DNA of 6,047 nt from Acidobacteriota bacterium. GTDB lineage: Bacteria > Acidobacteriota > Blastocatellia > RBC074. The notes beneath the pieces were generated by a model, which was not told the DNA's origin, did no database searches, and saw nothing but the letters and a program-made list of their open reading frames with translations. The first letter of the stretch is position 1. The number at the start of each line of letters is the position of its first letter. The stretch is from assembly GCA_013140935.1 (NCBI GenBank), contig JABFSD010000654.1, positions 1 to 6,047 on the forward strand, read 5' to 3'. The position numbers were made by a program, and so were the translations under genes. Of this stretch, positions 4,946 through 6,047 are shown in pieces.

Positions 4946-4953
4946 CTCGACAG
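4946..4953. repeat. Target-site duplication, right copy
   Basis: This is the exact second copy of CTCGACAG (4824-4831), directly abutting the right inverted end of the 114-bp element. Confidence 0.75.
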
Positions 4954-4982
4954 CTTGTGCCACCCATTTCGAGGCATCTGTC

Positions 4983-6047
4983 ATGACCATCACTCGTCGT
5001 AATCTGTTGCGCAGTGTCGTTGCCACTGCGCCTACGTTGTTGCTGAACAAAACCAAAGGCTATTCGCTGACTGAGGCGGAAGCACGAATCAACAATGGCG
5101 GTACGCTCACCAAAGCCGATCTGGTAACGCCGTGCCTGTTGCTTGATCTCGACGCGCTCGAAGCCAACATCGCCAAGCTCGCCTCACACGCCCGCGCCGC
5201 CAAAATCAATTTGCGTCCGCATGGCAAGACGCACAAATGCCCTGAGATTGCGCAACGCCAACTTAAAGCCGGTGCGCTCGGCCTGTGCGTCGCCACCATC
5301 CGCGAAGCCGAAGCGATGGCTAACGCTAATGTGCGCGGTTTGCTGATTACGTCAGAGCTCGTAGGCAAGCCCAAGATCGAACGCCTCGTCAAACTCACGC
5401 GCCGCGCGCCCGACACGATGTCTGCCGTAGACAGTCTCGTCCACGCGCAACAACTCAGCGACGCCGCCATCGCGGGCAAAGTTACGCTCAACCTCATGCT
5501 TGACGTAGACCCCGCCGGTCGCCGCACCGGTGTACCTCCGGGCGAAGTCGCCATCAAGCTGGCCGAACAAATTGCCAAGCTGCCCGGCCTCAAGTTGCGC
5601 GGCATTCACGGTTATTCGGGTTCGTCGGCGCACGTCGCCGGATATGAAGCGCGCCGCGATCATTCAACCAAAGTGATGACGCCTGTGATTGAGACTTATC
5701 GCAAGCTGCAACAAAAAGGCTTGCCGCTCGAAATCCTGTCGGGCGGCAGCACGGGCACTTACAACATTGATCCCGAACTTGGCGGGATGACCGAATTGCA
5801 AAGCGGCTCTTACGTTTTTATGGATGTCGAATATCGCGCCATCGGCGGCAAGACCGGCGCGGTGTATGAAGACTTCGCTTCATCGTTGACCGTGATGGCG
5901 ACGGTCATCAGCAAGAGTTACGACGACCGCGCGACGACCGACGCAGGCATCAAGGCCTTTGCTTCCGACCGCGTGAAATACATGCCTGAAATCAAAGGCG
6001 CTACGGGCGTGAGCTTCAGTTGGGGCGGCGACGAACACGGTATCCTC
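4983..6047 (+). CDS. DSD1/D-threonine aldolase-like PLP enzyme with Tat signal, 3' end missing
   Basis: The frame stays open for 355 codons to the window edge, so the C-terminus is not seen. It belongs to the fold-type III PLP group (alanine-racemase-like barrel) with D-threonine aldolase, D-serine dehydratase and D-threo-3-hydroxyaspartate dehydratase, which act on D-amino acids bearing a 3-hydroxyl. The N-terminus TRRNLLRSVVATAPTLLL (4-21) looks like a twin-arginine signal. The barrel opens with TPCLLLDLDALEANIAKL (49-66), and the PLP lysine is K82 in LRPHGKTHK. LMLDVDPAGRRTG and SGGSTGTYN are cofactor-pocket motifs. DEHG (350-353) holds the expected histidine ligand (H352) of the catalytic zinc; its cysteine partner should follow just past the window. 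GAGG lies 8 bases before the ATG. Specificity among the three activities cannot be decided. An exported, periplasmic form is unusual. Confidence 0.85.
   Translation, partial: MTITRRNLLRSVVATAPTLLLNKTKGYSLTEAEARINNGGTLTKADLVTPCLLLDLDALEANIAKLASHARAAKINLRPHGKTHKCPEIAQRQLKAGALGLCVATIREAEAMANANVRGLLITSELVGKPKIERLVKLTRRAPDTMSAVDSLVHAQQLSDAAIAGKVTLNLMLDVDPAGRRTGVPPGEVAIKLAEQIAKLPGLKLRGIHGYSGSSAHVAGYEARRDHSTKVMTPVIETYRKLQQKGLPLEILSGGSTGTYNIDPELGGMTELQSGSYVFMDVEYRAIGGKTGAVYEDFASSLTVMATVISKSYDDRATTDAGIKAFASDRVKYMPEIKGATGVSFSWGGDEHGIL

Larger units (their letters stand above)
4816..4961. repeat. Second hairpin, split by the 114-bp element
   Basis: The left arm GGCACAAGCT (4816-4825) and right arm AGCTTGTGCC (4952-4961) are now far apart. 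Removing the inserted element and one copy of CTCGACAG rebuilds GGCACAAGCT-CGAC-AGCTTGTGCC, a perfect 10-bp stem with a 4-base loop. Confidence 0.75.
4696..4964. repeat. Inverted pair of GGTGGCACAAGCT hairpins (BIME-like block)
   Basis: GGTGGCACAAGCT (4696-4708) and its exact complement AGCTTGTGCCACC (4952-4964) border the block, a perfect 13-bp inverted repeat. Each border belongs to its own GGCACAAGCT-N4-AGCTTGTGCC type hairpin. Two palindromes in opposite orientation between genes is the layout of paired REP elements. Without the inserted 114-bp element and one duplication copy, the block would be 147 bases long. The interior between the hairpins (4722-4813) shows nothing I can assign. Confidence 0.6.

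Noticed and set aside
3247..4953. CRISPR array or a single composite transposon between the two small elements
   Set aside because: The two elements have different inverted ends and different duplication lengths, and no regular repeat-spacer pattern is present.
3825..4967. 380-codon minus-strand frame opposite the RraA-like gene
   Set aside because: The plus frame has a signal peptide, clear RraA motifs and AGGAGG; the minus frame is a shadow in GC-rich coding sequence and runs through the MITE and both hairpins.
5060..5663. Minus-strand frames of 181 and 103 codons
   Set aside because: They are antisense to the DSD1-like gene, whose plus frame carries the PLP lysine motif and zinc histidine motif without any stop.

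Overview
The window looks like an accessory stretch of a bacterial chromosome. Codons are moderately GC-rich, with gcg/cgc/ggc favoured and frequent caa and aaa. Ribosome-binding sites are clear, one gene has a Tat-type N-terminus, and GGCACAAGCT hairpins lie between genes. I cannot name the organism. Exported RraA-like and D-threonine-aldolase-like proteins amid many palindromic repeats would fit a soil or environmental bacterium such as an Acidobacteriota member, but that is a guess.

Region 1 (about 1-2268) is the right-hand end of an integrated element. A tyrosine recombinase gene (933-2063, minus) starts about 160 bases from a 42-base 3' fragment of a tRNA-Arg(CCT) gene (2227-2268). The fragment begins in the anticodon loop and has no 5' half beside it, as expected for an attachment-site remnant. 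The rebuilt tRNA and the other end should lie left of the window. A second element gene (130-819, minus) encodes an unrecognised protein with a KKRGRP motif and a glycine-rich hinge. The spacer between int and the att site holds two families of short direct repeats, possibly recombinase or excisionase sites.

Region 2 (2269-3782) is chromosomal but rearranged. A long compound hairpin follows the tRNA fragment. Next is a minus-strand MqsA/YgiT-type zinc-finger plus HTH antitoxin-like gene (2427-2954). Its upstream partner survives only as 27 codons, joined by an ATGA stop-start overlap. Beyond that is a decayed IS256/mutator-type transposase. A complete 177-bp MITE-like element (20-bp inverted ends, 9-bp target duplication) sits inside it, and removing the element restores the transposase frame exactly. 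The MITE in turn carries a 102-base hairpin.

Region 3 (3783-6047, plus) holds two apparently exported enzymes: an RraA-family protein with a signal peptide, and a DSD1/D-threonine-aldolase-like PLP enzyme with a twin-arginine motif that runs off the window. Their spacer carries two hairpins in inverted orientation. A second MITE-like element (114 bp, perfect 19-bp inverted ends, 8-bp duplication) is inserted exactly at the tip of the second hairpin.

The main novelty is in the small non-coding mobile elements, especially the hairpin-tip insertion, and in the tRNA-Arg(CCT) attachment site. No CRISPR array, rRNA or complete tRNA was seen.
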